This document shows positions 26,974-35,804 of a DNA stretch of 64,000 nt, piece by piece. The translations under genes and the position numbers were made by a program. The stretch is from contig DASPNR010000007.1 of the NCBI GenBank assembly GCA_035626395.1, positions 519,150 through 583,149 on the forward strand. Direction: 5' to 3'. The notes under the pieces were generated by a model that had not been told where the DNA came from, did no database searches, and worked only from the letters and a program-made list of their open reading frames with translations. Position 1 is the first letter of the stretch; the number at the start of each line of letters is the position of its first letter. Origin of the DNA: Candidatus Limnocylindrales bacterium (GTDB lineage: Bacteria > Desulfobacterota > Binatia > UBA1149 > CAITLU01).

Positions 26974-28233
26974 TCAGCTCCGCACCCGATACCGCACCGG
27001 CATCGTCTTGAGCCCGCCTACGAACGTCGTCGCCATCGATTCGGCCGGCCCCGTCAGCTCGATCTCCTCCAGCCGCGGCAGCAGCTCCCGGAAGAACGCC
27101 TCCACCTCCATGCGCGCAAGGTGAGCGCCGAGACAGAAGTGCACGCCGATGCCGAAGGCGAGGTGCTGATCCGCGTTGGCGCGCCGGATGTCGAACCGCA
27201 TGGGATCGTCGAAGACGGTCTCGTCCCGATTGGCCGACAGGTACGACATCATCAGCCAGTCCCCCGCCTTCAACTTCGTGCCCGCCAGCTCGTAGTCGCC
27301 CTGCGCCTGCCGCATGAAATGCCGCACCGGCGTCACCCAGCGGATCATCTCGTGCACGGCGTTGGGAATGAGCGAAGGGTCATCCTTCAGCGCACGCAGC
27401 TGCTCGGGGTTTCGAATGAGCGCCTCCAGGCCGCCGGCCAGCGTGCTGGAGGTGGTGTCGTGTCCGGCCGTGGCGACGATGGAGTAGTAGCCGGCGGTTT
27501 CGAGCTCGCCGAGCGGCAGCCCGTCGATCGTGCCGTTGGCGATCGTGGAGGCGAGGTCGTCGGTGGGGTGGGCGCGGCGGTCGGCGGTGATGCGCGCAAA
27601 GTACATGGCCATGTCGTTGAGGGCAGCCTGGAAGATCTTGACCGGCTCTTCGCCTTCAGCGCCGCCGACGTCCGGATCCTCTCCGCCGAAGATCTTCTGC
27701 GTCAGCTCGAGCATGCGCGGCTCGTCGCTCTCGGGCACGCCGAGGATGCTCAGGATCACGTGCAGCGGATAATAAAGCGCGATGTCGCGCACGAAGTCGC
27801 ACTGGCCGTCGAAGTCGAGCATGCGGTCGACGAAGCGCCGCGCCAGCACGGGAAGCTGTTGGCCGACGTTGCGACGCAGGTTGGCCGGCTTGAACCAGTC
27901 GTTCGTGATCAGCCGCGTGTTGCGATGCTCGGCGCCGTCCATGTGGATGAGCGTCTTGATGTCGAGGCCGGCGGCGCGCCCGCTCTCGACCTGGCTGCGC
28001 GGCAGGAGCACCGAGTCTCGCGTGTTCCAGAACAGCAGGTGATTGCGCTCGACCTCGGCCAGGTCGGCGTGACGAGTGACGACTCGGAAGGGAACGTATC
28101 CTTCGACATCGACCAGCGGCAGCGGCTCGGAGCGGCGCAGGCGGCCGGCAGCGGCGTGCCACGAGTCGAGGTCGGCGTAGGCGGTGCGGTCGATGAAGAT
28201 GCGCGCATCGCCGAGGTGCGAGAAGTCCTGCAT
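26974..28233 (-). CDS. Cytochrome P450
   Basis: This is a 419-residue soluble bacterial P450. It has the I-helix oxygen-activation motif AGHDTT (256-261), the ExxR motif at E295-R298 and the heme-binding loop FGIGVHFCLGAHLAR with Cys367. Bacterial P450s of this type (CYP107/125/142-like) hydroxylate terpenoids, steroids or fatty compounds using separate ferredoxin partners. No ferredoxin or ferredoxin reductase lies next to it. It is divergent from a BASS-family transporter across 187 bases; if co-regulated, both could act on a steroid-like or organic-acid substrate, which is inference. Confidence 0.93.
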   Translation of the reverse strand: MQDFSHLGDARIFIDRTAYADLDSWHAAAGRLRRSEPLPLVDVEGYVPFRVVTRHADLAEVERNHLLFWNTRDSVLLPRSQVESGRAAGLDIKTLIHMDGAEHRNTRLITNDWFKPANLRRNVGQQLPVLARRFVDRMLDFDGQCDFVRDIALYYPLHVILSILGVPESDEPRMLELTQKIFGGEDPDVGGAEGEEPVKIFQAALNDMAMYFARITADRRAHPTDDLASTIANGTIDGLPLGELETAGYYSIVATAGHDTTSSTLAGGLEALIRNPEQLRALKDDPSLIPNAVHEMIRWVTPVRHFMRQAQGDYELAGTKLKAGDWLMMSYLSANRDETVFDDPMRFDIRRANADQHLAFGIGVHFCLGAHLARMEVEAFFRELLPRLEEIELTGPAESMATTFVGGLKTMPVRYRVRS

Positions 28234-28420
28234 GCCAGCGGTCTAGCAACCGACCCCGCGAAAAAAAAGGCAGCACCGCACGTCGCCGACGATGACGCGC
28301 GGCGCCGTTGCACGTATCGCCTGCGGAACCACGGCGCGTCAGCTGGGCCGTGGTCCCGCTTCCGTTCTTCGCCGACCGACTCTAAATAGCCGGGCCGCCG
28401 CTTCGGCCGCCACCCGCTTG

Positions 28421-29359
28421 ATGTTCGAACGCATCGCCAATCTGGCAACCACGCTGTTCCCGCTGTGGGTCGTCCTTGCCGGCGCCGCGGCGCTGTATCA
28501 CCCGCCGTTGTTCACCTGGTTCTCCGGGCCGCTCATCGTCTGGGGCCTCGCCATCATCATGCTGGGAATGGGCATCACGCTGTCGGTCGACGACTTCCGG
28601 CGCGTGGCGACGATACCGGGTGCCGTGGTTGCCGGCGTGGTTGCGCAATTCCTCATCATGCCGCTCATGGGGTGGGCCAGCGCGCACGCCTTCGCGCTGC
28701 CGCCGCCCCTGGCGGTCGGCGTGATCCTGGTCGGCTGCTGCCCGGGCGGAACGGCATCCAACGTCGTCAGCTACCTCGCGCGAGCCAACGTAGCGCTGTC
28801 GGTCTTGATGACGATGTGCTCGACCATCGCGGCCGTCGTCATGACTCCGCTGCTCACGAAGGCTCTGGCTGGGACGCTGGTGCCGGTGGACGCCTGGGGT
28901 TTGTTCGTCAGCACCTTGCAGGTCGTGCTGATTCCGGTCTTGCTCGGTATTGGGCTCAACCATGCCGCGCCGGGCCTGGTGCGACGCGTGCTTCCGGTGG
29001 CCCCGTTGATCTCCGTGCTGACGATCGTGCTCATCTGCGCAAGCATCGCCGGGCAGAGCCGAGACGCGCTTTTCGCTTCGGGCCTGGGCCTGCTCGCGGC
29101 CGTCTTCATGCTGCACGCGGGCGGCTTCGGGCTCGGATATGTCTTCGGCCGCGTCGCGAGTTACGGCGAGACGATCAATCGCACGATCTCGATCGAGGTC
29201 GGCATGCAGAATTCCGGCCTCGGTGCAGTGCTCGCGCGCCAGCATTTCCCCGACCCCGCCACAGCACTGCCGGCCGCAATCTCCGCGACGGTCCACTCGC
29301 TGATCGGAAGCATCCTGGCCGCGTACTGGCGAACCCGCGAGCCCGAGGACCAGGCGTGA
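28421..29359 (+). CDS. Bile acid:sodium symporter (BASS) family transporter
   Basis: This 312-residue membrane protein has about nine to ten helices. BASS-family features include GLAIIMLGMGITLSVDDFRR, LVGCCPGGTASNVVSYLARANVALSV (the conserved CCPGGTASN sodium/substrate region) and ISIEVGMQNSGLGAVLA near the C-terminus. BASS proteins import organic anions such as bile acids, pantoate or pyruvate with sodium. The start at ATG 28421 removes a non-protein-like extension. Its TGA overlaps the GTG start of the next large gene, implying translational coupling. Confidence 0.9.
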   Translation: MFERIANLATTLFPLWVVLAGAAALYHPPLFTWFSGPLIVWGLAIIMLGMGITLSVDDFRRVATIPGAVVAGVVAQFLIMPLMGWASAHAFALPPPLAVGVILVGCCPGGTASNVVSYLARANVALSVLMTMCSTIAAVVMTPLLTKALAGTLVPVDAWGLFVSTLQVVLIPVLLGIGLNHAAPGLVRRVLPVAPLISVLTIVLICASIAGQSRDALFASGLGLLAAVFMLHAGGFGLGYVFGRVASYGETINRTISIEVGMQNSGLGAVLARQHFPDPATALPAAISATVHSLIGSILAAYWRTREPEDQA

Positions 29360-32300
29360 GCTCCTCCGCCGACGTGATCCTGTGGAGCGGACGCGAGGGC
29401 GCGACCGCACGGTGGACGGCGCACGCGTCGGAGGATTCGGGCGCTGCGGTGCTGGTCGAGCCCGACTCGGGCGCCCTGCGGTTCGACTTCAACCTCGTCG
29501 GAACCGGCAGCTGGGCGATCGCGCGCCTGGAGATGCCGGTGACGCTGCCGGAGCACTACGCGGCCGTAGCCAGGCTGCGCGGGCAGATGCAGCCCAACGA
29601 GCTGCAGCTCAAGCTGATCGATCCCAGCTTTGCCAACGTTTGGTGGTGGAGGCTCGGCGCCTTCACGACCACCGGAGAGCCGCAGACGCTGGTGCTGCGC
29701 CAGCCTGCGCTGCAGTTCGCATGGGGCCCGCGCAGCGGCGGCGAGCCGCGCCAGCTCGGAGCGGTCGAGCTGGCAATCGCGATCGAGCGAGGCGGCGCCG
29801 GCACGCTGTGGATCGACGAGCTGCGGCTGGAGGCGCGCGATCCATGGGCGGCGAGGCCGACCATCCACGGGCTGCGTGCGTCGAGCAGCGCGCCGGGAAG
29901 GGACATCGAGTGCATCGGGCGCAACGACGACGCGCGCTGGCGCCCCGCCGCCGACGACGCCGATCCCTGGATCGAGATCGATCTGGGCCGGCACAGCGAG
30001 ATCGGCGGCGTGGTCATCGATTTCGGAGGCGCGGCGTTCGACGCGCCGTCGGCGCGGCTGTTCGGTTCCGAAGACGGCGCAGCATGGTCGCTGCTCGCGC
30101 AGCAGCCGGCCAGCCCGAGCCCGCGCGTGTGGCTGCGCACGGATGAAGGCGAAGCGCGCCACCTGCGAATCGAGCTGAAATCGAGGGAACCGATCGAGGT
30201 GACGCGCATTGCCGTCGTTCCGCTGGAGCTGGCGGTTTCACCGGCGCACTACATCCTCGGCGAAGCTGCGCACGCGCGCCGTGGCATGTATCCCCGCCAC
30301 TTGCTGCGCGAGCAGACCTACTGGGCAGTGGTCGGCGGGGACGGCGACGAGCGCAAGGGATTGCTTGCCGAGGACGGAGCGCTGGAGGTGACGGCGGAGT
30401 CGTTCAGCATCGAACCGTTCCTCTACGTCGGCGGCCGGCTGGTCACGTGGGCCGACGCCGAAATCACTCAGTCACTGCTGGACGGCCACCTGCCCATCCC
30501 CTGCGTCGAATGGAACATCGCCGAGCTTCGCCTGCGCATAACGGCTTTCGCCACCGGCGAGCCGGGGCTGGCGGTTCTGGTTGCGCGCTACGAGATCGAG
30601 AACCTCACCGACGAGGACTGCGCGCTGCGGCTGTTCCTTGCGGTGCGTCCCTTCCAGGTCAATCCGACCTGGCAGAGCCTGAACATGATCGGCGGCATCG
30701 CCCCGATCCGTCGCATCGAGCATCTGGGCAATACGGTGCACATCAACGAGGAGCATGCGGTGATCGCCGTGACGGCGGCGTCCGCCTTCGGCGCTTCCGC
30801 CTCCGAGCACGGCATCGACGCGCTGGAGACGGGGCAGTCGCCGCCGCTCGATCACATCGACGACCCCGTCGGCTTCGCCACCGGCGTTCTTGCCTACGAC
30901 CTGCGTCTCGCTGCGCGCGAGCAGGATGTCGTCGTGGCGGCCGCCGTGCCGCTGTACGAGACCTCCCCGCTGCCGCCCTCGGCGCTGTCGCGCGACCAGG
31001 CCATTGCATGGGTGGATGCGCGCATGCAGGAGACGGCAGCGGCGTGGCGCGAGCGCCTGGCTCGCGTGCCCATCGCTCTTCCTGCGTGTGCCGACGAGTT
31101 CCTGAATTCGGTCCGCGCGTCCATTGCCTGGATTCTCGTCAACCGCGAGGGACCTCGCATACAGCCGGGCCCGCGCAACTACCGTCGCTCCTGGATCCGG
31201 GACGGCGCCATGACCGGCGGCGCGCTGGCCGAGATGGGGTTCGCCGCCGAGCTCGAGGCGTTTCTGCGGTGGTACGCGCCTCATCAGCTCGAGGACGGGC
31301 GCGTGCCGTGTGCGGTCGATCGGCGCGGCGTCGATCTGGTGGCCGAGCACGACAGCCACGGACAGCTCATCTGGAGCATCGTCGAGCTGTACCGGCTGAC
31401 GGGCGACCCGGCGCTCCTGCGCGAGATGTGGCCGCGCGTGCAGCGGGCGGCCTCGGCCATCGCTTCGCTGCGCGCGCAGCAGACCAGGGAAGAGCTGCGT
31501 GGCAGTGGCGCGTTCGGTCTGCTGCCTCCCTCGATCAGCCACGAGGGCTACTCTTCGCAGCCCGTGCACTCGTACTGGGACGACCTGTTCGCGCTGCGCG
31601 GCCTGCGCGATGCCGGCTATGCGGCCGGCGTGCTCGGGCGCCACGACGACAGCCGGCGCTTGCGCGAGCTCTACGAAGCGATGCGCGCGGACTTCCGCGA
31701 CTCCGTCCGGCGGATCATCGCCGAGCACGGCATCGACTTCATTCCCGGCAGCGTCGAGCTCGGGGACCTCGATCCCGCCTCCACCGCCATCGCCTTCGAT
31801 CCCTGCCAGGAGGATTCGCTGCTGCCGCGAGCCGAGCTTGCGCGGACGTTCGAGCTGTTCTGGCAACGGTTCCAGCAGCGCCGTCAGGGCGCGGTCGATA
31901 CAGGCAGCTACAGCGCCTACGAGGCCCGCAATGCGCTGGCGATGATGATGCTCGGCATGCGCGAGCGCGGGTTCGAAGCGCTGCAATGGTTCGTCCGCGA
32001 CCAGCGCCCGCAGGCGTGGCGGCAATGGCCGGAGGTGAGCACGGCCGATCCGCGCGAACCGCGCTTCGTCGGCGACCTTCCCCATGGCTGGATCGCCTCC
32101 GGCTTCGTCCGCATCGTGCGCCGCATGCTCGCCTTCGAGCGGCTCGACGACGACGCCTTGATCCTGGCTGCCGGAGTTCCCGCCGACTGGCTGGCCGAGG
32201 AGCCCGGCGTACAGGTGAAGGGGATGCCGAGCTACTACGGCCCCATCGAGTACACGATGAAAGCCGCCGGTGACGGCGCGATCCGCGTGACGCTGGGACC

Positions 32301-32454
32301 GCTTCGGCGCTGGCCGGCAGCGGGCGTCATCCTGGAGCCGCCGCTGACGCAGCCCCTGCGGCACGTCACCATCGACGGCCGCCGCACCGACGCGGCCGAT
32401 GCCAGGCGAGCCGTGCTTCGCGAGCCGGCGCGCGAGGTCGTCCTGGAGACGTGA
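29356..32454 (+). CDS. Large (alpha/alpha)6 glycosidase-like protein with F5/8C (discoidin) domain
   Basis: This 1032-residue protein shows no signal peptide. It begins with a beta-rich region (about 1-150), followed by a discoidin/CBM32-like domain (about 165-290; IEIDLGRHSEIGGVVIDFGG, VWLRTDEGEARHLRIEL). Next is a beta-sandwich, then a six-hairpin helical domain (about 560-960) with NYRRSWIRDGAMTGGALAEMG and HDSHGQLIWSIVELYR, patterns seen in glucoamylase/amylo-alpha-1,6-glucosidase-type enzymes. Candidate acids include the Asp of SWIRDGA and a Glu in the GYSSQPVHSYWDDLF region. It is probably cytosolic and coupled to the upstream BASS transporter; its carbohydrate substrate is unknown. Confidence 0.75.
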   Translation: MSSSADVILWSGREGATARWTAHASEDSGAAVLVEPDSGALRFDFNLVGTGSWAIARLEMPVTLPEHYAAVARLRGQMQPNELQLKLIDPSFANVWWWRLGAFTTTGEPQTLVLRQPALQFAWGPRSGGEPRQLGAVELAIAIERGGAGTLWIDELRLEARDPWAARPTIHGLRASSSAPGRDIECIGRNDDARWRPAADDADPWIEIDLGRHSEIGGVVIDFGGAAFDAPSARLFGSEDGAAWSLLAQQPASPSPRVWLRTDEGEARHLRIELKSREPIEVTRIAVVPLELAVSPAHYILGEAAHARRGMYPRHLLREQTYWAVVGGDGDERKGLLAEDGALEVTAESFSIEPFLYVGGRLVTWADAEITQSLLDGHLPIPCVEWNIAELRLRITAFATGEPGLAVLVARYEIENLTDEDCALRLFLAVRPFQVNPTWQSLNMIGGIAPIRRIEHLGNTVHINEEHAVIAVTAASAFGASASEHGIDALETGQSPPLDHIDDPVGFATGVLAYDLRLAAREQDVVVAAAVPLYETSPLPPSALSRDQAIAWVDARMQETAAAWRERLARVPIALPACADEFLNSVRASIAWILVNREGPRIQPGPRNYRRSWIRDGAMTGGALAEMGFAAELEAFLRWYAPHQLEDGRVPCAVDRRGVDLVAEHDSHGQLIWSIVELYRLTGDPALLREMWPRVQRAASAIASLRAQQTREELRGSGAFGLLPPSISHEGYSSQPVHSYWDDLFALRGLRDAGYAAGVLGRHDDSRRLRELYEAMRADFRDSVRRIIAEHGIDFIPGSVELGDLDPASTAIAFDPCQEDSLLPRAELARTFELFWQRFQQRRQGAVDTGSYSAYEARNALAMMMLGMRERGFEALQWFVRDQRPQAWRQWPEVSTADPREPRFVGDLPHGWIASGFVRIVRRMLAFERLDDDALILAAGVPADWLAEEPGVQVKGMPSYYGPIEYTMKAAGDGAIRVTLGPLRRWPAAGVILEPPLTQPLRHVTIDGRRTDAADARRAVLREPAREVVLET

Positions 32455-32529
32455 TGCGGCCATGTCGTGGCGCGGCGCGCGGCGAAGCGACCGCCGACGC
32501 CGGGCAGCTGCGCACGGCGCACGCTGCGC

Positions 32530-34329
32530 TCAGGCCACTTTCTTCTTCTTGCCCGCCGGTCCCTTCCCCGTCTCGGCATCGATGAGCTTCCAGGAGCCGC
32601 TCGTGTCGAGTTGCAGAATGCGCTGGTGGAACGGAATCAGCGTGTTGCGATGGCCGACGCTGATGAAGCCGCAGCCGGATTCGATCAGCAGCTCGTACAT
32701 GCGCGTCTGGTTCTCCTCGTCGAGCGCGCTGGTGGCCTCGTCGAGGAACGCGAAGCGCGGCTTGCGAAGCAGAAGTCGGGCGAACGCCACGCGTTGCTGC
32801 TCGCCGATCGAAAGGACGTTGGTCCAGTCGACCTTGCTCTCGAGGTCGCCGTTGACGCGGTCGAAGACGTCGGAGAGGTTGACCTTGTCGACGACCTTGC
32901 GGATCTCGTCGTCCTCGATGCGGCTGTGCGGATACGGGTATAGCAGCTGGTCGCGCAGCGTTCCCTCGATCATGTAGGGCCGCTGCGGCAGGAACATCAG
33001 CTCCGAGAGCGCGGGCCGCTCGAGTGACCCCATGCCGCTCGGCCACAGACCGGCGATGGTGCGCAGCAGCGAGCTCTTGCCCGTGCCGCTCGGGCCCATG
33101 ATCAGGACGCTCTGCCTTCGCCGCAGCTCCAGCGACAGCTCTTCGACGAGCCGCTTCTGGTCGGCGTCCGGCGTCACCACCGTCAGGTCCTGCAGCCGGA
33201 TGATGCGGCTGTCCTCTTCGATCTCCAGCTGCGATTCCTTGATGATGCGCTCTTCCTCGGCGTCGAACGCGTCGAGGTTCTCCCACAGCGCGCCCAGGCG
33301 CTGGACGTTGGCCAGGTAGGCACTGAGCTGCTCGAACTGCGTGATGATGAGCGAGACGGCCGCCAGCACTTGCGCGAACGCGCTGGAGGCCTGCGTGATG
33401 ACTCCGAACTCCACCTCGCCGCGCATGTACAGCGGCGCGACGATGATCACCGGAATGGCCAGCGCCGCGTAGTTGTAGCTGTTGGTGAAGAAGCCGAGAT
33501 TGCGGTTCCATCCGATGATCGCCACCGTGTTGCGCACGGCGTTGAGCAGCCGCATGAGCAGGTCGGCCATCTCGCGGCGCTCTCCGCGATAGAACGCGAT
33601 GGACTCGGCATTGTCGCGCACGCGCACCAGGCCGTAACGAAGGTCGGCCTCGCGAGCGTACTGCTTGTAGTGCAGCTGCACGAGGCGGCGCCCGATCAGG
33701 ATGCTGCCCGCCGTTCCCGCCACGGCATACAGGAACAGCACGCTGACGAGCAGCTTCGAGATCGTCCACAGCACGCCGATGAAGGCGATGACGGTGACGG
33801 CGGCGTTCAGGATGATGAGCAGGAACGTCAACGACTTGGACGTGAACAGGCGGACGTCTTCGCTGATGCGCTGGTCCGGGTTGTCGATGGCGTCCTGGCC
33901 GCGCAGCCGATAGTAGGCGCGGTTGTTGAAGTAGCGCTCGATGAGATGCTCGGCCAGCGATTCGCGCCAGAGCAGCGCCAGGCGCTCTTCCATCCATCGA
34001 TAGTAGACGCCGATAGGGACGGCCAGGGCGAATGAGGCGAGATAGAGTCCGAGGTACCTCCAATAGCCCTCGACGTCCTTCTTCGAGATGGCCGTCATGA
34101 AGTCGCGGCCGGCGTAGCTCATCAGGACCTGCACGCCGCCCACCGCCAGCGCGAACGTCAGCGTCAGGATCAGGAAGTAGCGCGCCTTGCGCCGGTGCTT
34201 GGACTCGACGAAGAACGCGCGTCCGATGCTGATGAACTGCCGCAGCGTCTTGCGGATCGGCGTCTTGTCGCGCTGGGCCGCCGGCTTGCCGTCTTTCTGC
34301 GGCGCCTGCGCCTCATTGGGGGAAGCCAT
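32530..34329 (-). CDS. SbmA/BacA-like ABC transporter, fused permease and ATPase
   Basis: This is a 599-residue half-transporter. Residues about 40-340 are a permease related to SbmA/BacA (six helices; GYWRYLGLYLASFALAVPIGVYYRW, NPDQRISEDVRLFTSKSL). Residues about 375-590 are an ABC domain with Walker A GPSGTGKSS, signature LSIGEQQRVAFARLLL and Walker B FAFLDEATSALD. The family (YddA, Rv1819c-like) moves cobalamin, bleomycin or antimicrobial peptides, and ABCD-type relatives move very-long-chain acyl groups. The C-terminus ends in a Lys run (GKKKKVA). A TerB gene lies 61 bases upstream on the same strand. Confidence 0.88.
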   Translation of the reverse strand: MASPNEAQAPQKDGKPAAQRDKTPIRKTLRQFISIGRAFFVESKHRRKARYFLILTLTFALAVGGVQVLMSYAGRDFMTAISKKDVEGYWRYLGLYLASFALAVPIGVYYRWMEERLALLWRESLAEHLIERYFNNRAYYRLRGQDAIDNPDQRISEDVRLFTSKSLTFLLIILNAAVTVIAFIGVLWTISKLLVSVLFLYAVAGTAGSILIGRRLVQLHYKQYAREADLRYGLVRVRDNAESIAFYRGERREMADLLMRLLNAVRNTVAIIGWNRNLGFFTNSYNYAALAIPVIIVAPLYMRGEVEFGVITQASSAFAQVLAAVSLIITQFEQLSAYLANVQRLGALWENLDAFDAEEERIIKESQLEIEEDSRIIRLQDLTVVTPDADQKRLVEELSLELRRRQSVLIMGPSGTGKSSLLRTIAGLWPSGMGSLERPALSELMFLPQRPYMIEGTLRDQLLYPYPHSRIEDDEIRKVVDKVNLSDVFDRVNGDLESKVDWTNVLSIGEQQRVAFARLLLRKPRFAFLDEATSALDEENQTRMYELLIESGCGFISVGHRNTLIPFHQRILQLDTSGSWKLIDAETGKGPAGKKKKVA

Positions 34330-34390
34330 CCGTTGAAAGGCTAAGCGGCCTTCGCATTGTCAGCAATGCGTGCCCCCGACGGCGGGCCTG

Positions 34391-34912
34391 TCAGCGCAGC
34401 TTGAGCACGGCGAGGTGCTCGCGAAAGCGCGTACGCGCCGCGATGCGGTCCTCGTGCGGGAGCTGCAGCTCGCTGCAGATGCGGCTGATCTCGTTGTCTT
34501 CGGTCTGCGAGATCGATTCGTCCGAGGAGCTGACGGCGAACAGGCACTCGAGCAGCGACAGCTTCTGTTCGCGCGTCGCCAGCTTGTTGAACTCGCGCGT
34601 GACCAGGAAGTTTTCGGTGCCGCCGAACAGCATGTTCTGCGTCTTGGCCATCTGCACGACGAGCACCGCCTGCTCCTCGGGAAGGCCGCCGAGCTTCGTG
34701 ACGATCTCCTCCATCGCCTCCTGCTCGTGCTGGCTGACGTCGAGGTCGGCGCGCGCGACGCGGCACAGGATGAACGCGAAGGCTGCGACGTACTTGGCCT
34801 GGTCCGCATCCATCGAGTCCAGGGCAGCGACGATCTTGCGGACGGTTTCGGTCTCCGCGGAGGAGGCAGCGGTCTTCTTGCGGGACAGGCCCAGGAAATC
34901 GGCGATCGGCAT
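34391..34912 (-). CDS. TerB-family (tellurite resistance-like) protein
   Basis: This 173-residue all-helical acidic protein matches the TerB-like fold: YVAAFAFILCRVARADLDVSQHEQEAMEEIV, then LLECLFAVSSSDESISQTEDNEISRICSEL, both with the acidic D-x-D/E-x-S/T-x-x-E metal-binding pattern. TerB domains occur in stress-response and membrane-linked complexes; most do not confer tellurite resistance. It probably shares a transcript with the SbmA-like ABC transporter downstream. The ATG at 34912 is clear; the next gene (TetR) is divergent about 200 bases away. Confidence 0.8.
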   Translation of the reverse strand: MPIADFLGLSRKKTAASSAETETVRKIVAALDSMDADQAKYVAAFAFILCRVARADLDVSQHEQEAMEEIVTKLGGLPEEQAVLVVQMAKTQNMLFGGTENFLVTREFNKLATREQKLSLLECLFAVSSSDESISQTEDNEISRICSELQLPHEDRIAARTRFREHLAVLKLR

Positions 34913-35107
34913 GCGCGTGTTTTGCCGTGACCAGCCCCGAACTCCAGCCGCTGGCGCGACGACGGTGGTGCCGCCGTCGGCTCGGGCGGCGCCGGCCGCC
35001 CCGCGCGCCGCCGGTCGCTGCGGCGCTGCCCGCCGGCGACGGACGTGTCTCGGTAGTGGCAGCGCGGCGGCGGCCGCCGCCGGTTGATTCGTGGAGTTTC
35101 TCTAACT

Positions 35108-35122
35108 ATGGAGAATCTCCAT
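35108..35122. promoter_or_regulatory. Palindromic operator overlapping the TetR start codon
   Basis: ATGGAGA-A-TCTCCAT (35108-35122) is a perfect 7+1+7 palindrome whose right arm includes the first two bases of the TetR ATG at 35121. A related half-site GGAGTTTCTC lies just upstream, and AT-rich TAACTAT nearby could be a -10. TetR repressors commonly bind such dyads over their own promoter, so autorepression is a reasonable inference. Confidence 0.5.
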
Positions 35123-35786
35123 GGCCGCTTCCTCTATTCATGGTGATGCAGCGGCCGGCCCGGCCGCGGGCGCGGCCGAGCCCGAGGAAGGCCGCCGCAG
35201 CCGCCGCCGGCGCGAGCTGCACCAGAGGATCTTCGACACCGCCCGCGCCCTGTTCCTGCAGAAGGGCTTCGAGGCCACCCGCGTCGAGGACATCGCCGCC
35301 GCGGCCGACATCGCGCCGGCGACGTTCTTCAATCACTTCCCGAGCAAGGAGGCTGTCCTTCGCGAGATGGCCGGCGAGGTGTTCACGCGCTTCCATTCAC
35401 TGGTGCGCGAGCAGCTCGCGCGCGACGTGTCCACGCGCGATCGCCTGATCGGATTCGCCGACACCGCCGCGCGCCTGGTCGAGCGCGGTCCGGAGCTGAC
35501 CCGGCGTGTGCTTCTCGAGGTGCACAAGGCCGTGGGCCCCGGCCAGGCAGGAGCGGAGCTTGCCGGCCTGGAGGCCGAGATGGCCGCCGTCGTCCGCGCC
35601 GGCGTCGAGCGCGGCGACGTCCGCAGCGATGTCGAGGAAAGCCTGCTGGCCGAGCTGGCCGTCAGCGCGATCATCGGCGTCATGACGCGCTGGATTCACG
35701 ACGGCGCCTATCCGCTGCGCGAGCGCATGCGGCAGGCCGCGTCTTTTCTCGCCGAAGCCTTCGCGCCCGGCCGTCCTCAGACCTGA
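35121..35786 (+). CDS. TetR-family transcriptional regulator
   Basis: This 221-residue regulator has an N-terminal Ala/Gly- and Arg-rich arm of about 30 residues. The TetR helix-turn-helix follows (RIFDTARALFLQKGFEATRVEDIAAAADIAPATFFNHFPSKEAVL), then a helical ligand-binding domain with typical spacing. It precedes a flavin oxidoreductase gene by 18 bases and probably controls it together with itself through the palindrome over its start codon. The ligand is unknown; by context it may be a substrate of the flavoprotein. Confidence 0.88.
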   Translation: MAASSIHGDAAAGPAAGAAEPEEGRRSRRRRELHQRIFDTARALFLQKGFEATRVEDIAAAADIAPATFFNHFPSKEAVLREMAGEVFTRFHSLVREQLARDVSTRDRLIGFADTAARLVERGPELTRRVLLEVHKAVGPGQAGAELAGLEAEMAAVVRAGVERGDVRSDVEESLLAELAVSAIIGVMTRWIHDGAYPLRERMRQAASFLAEAFAPGRPQT

Positions 35787-35804
35787 TTCCCGAAAGGAGC
35801 GAAC

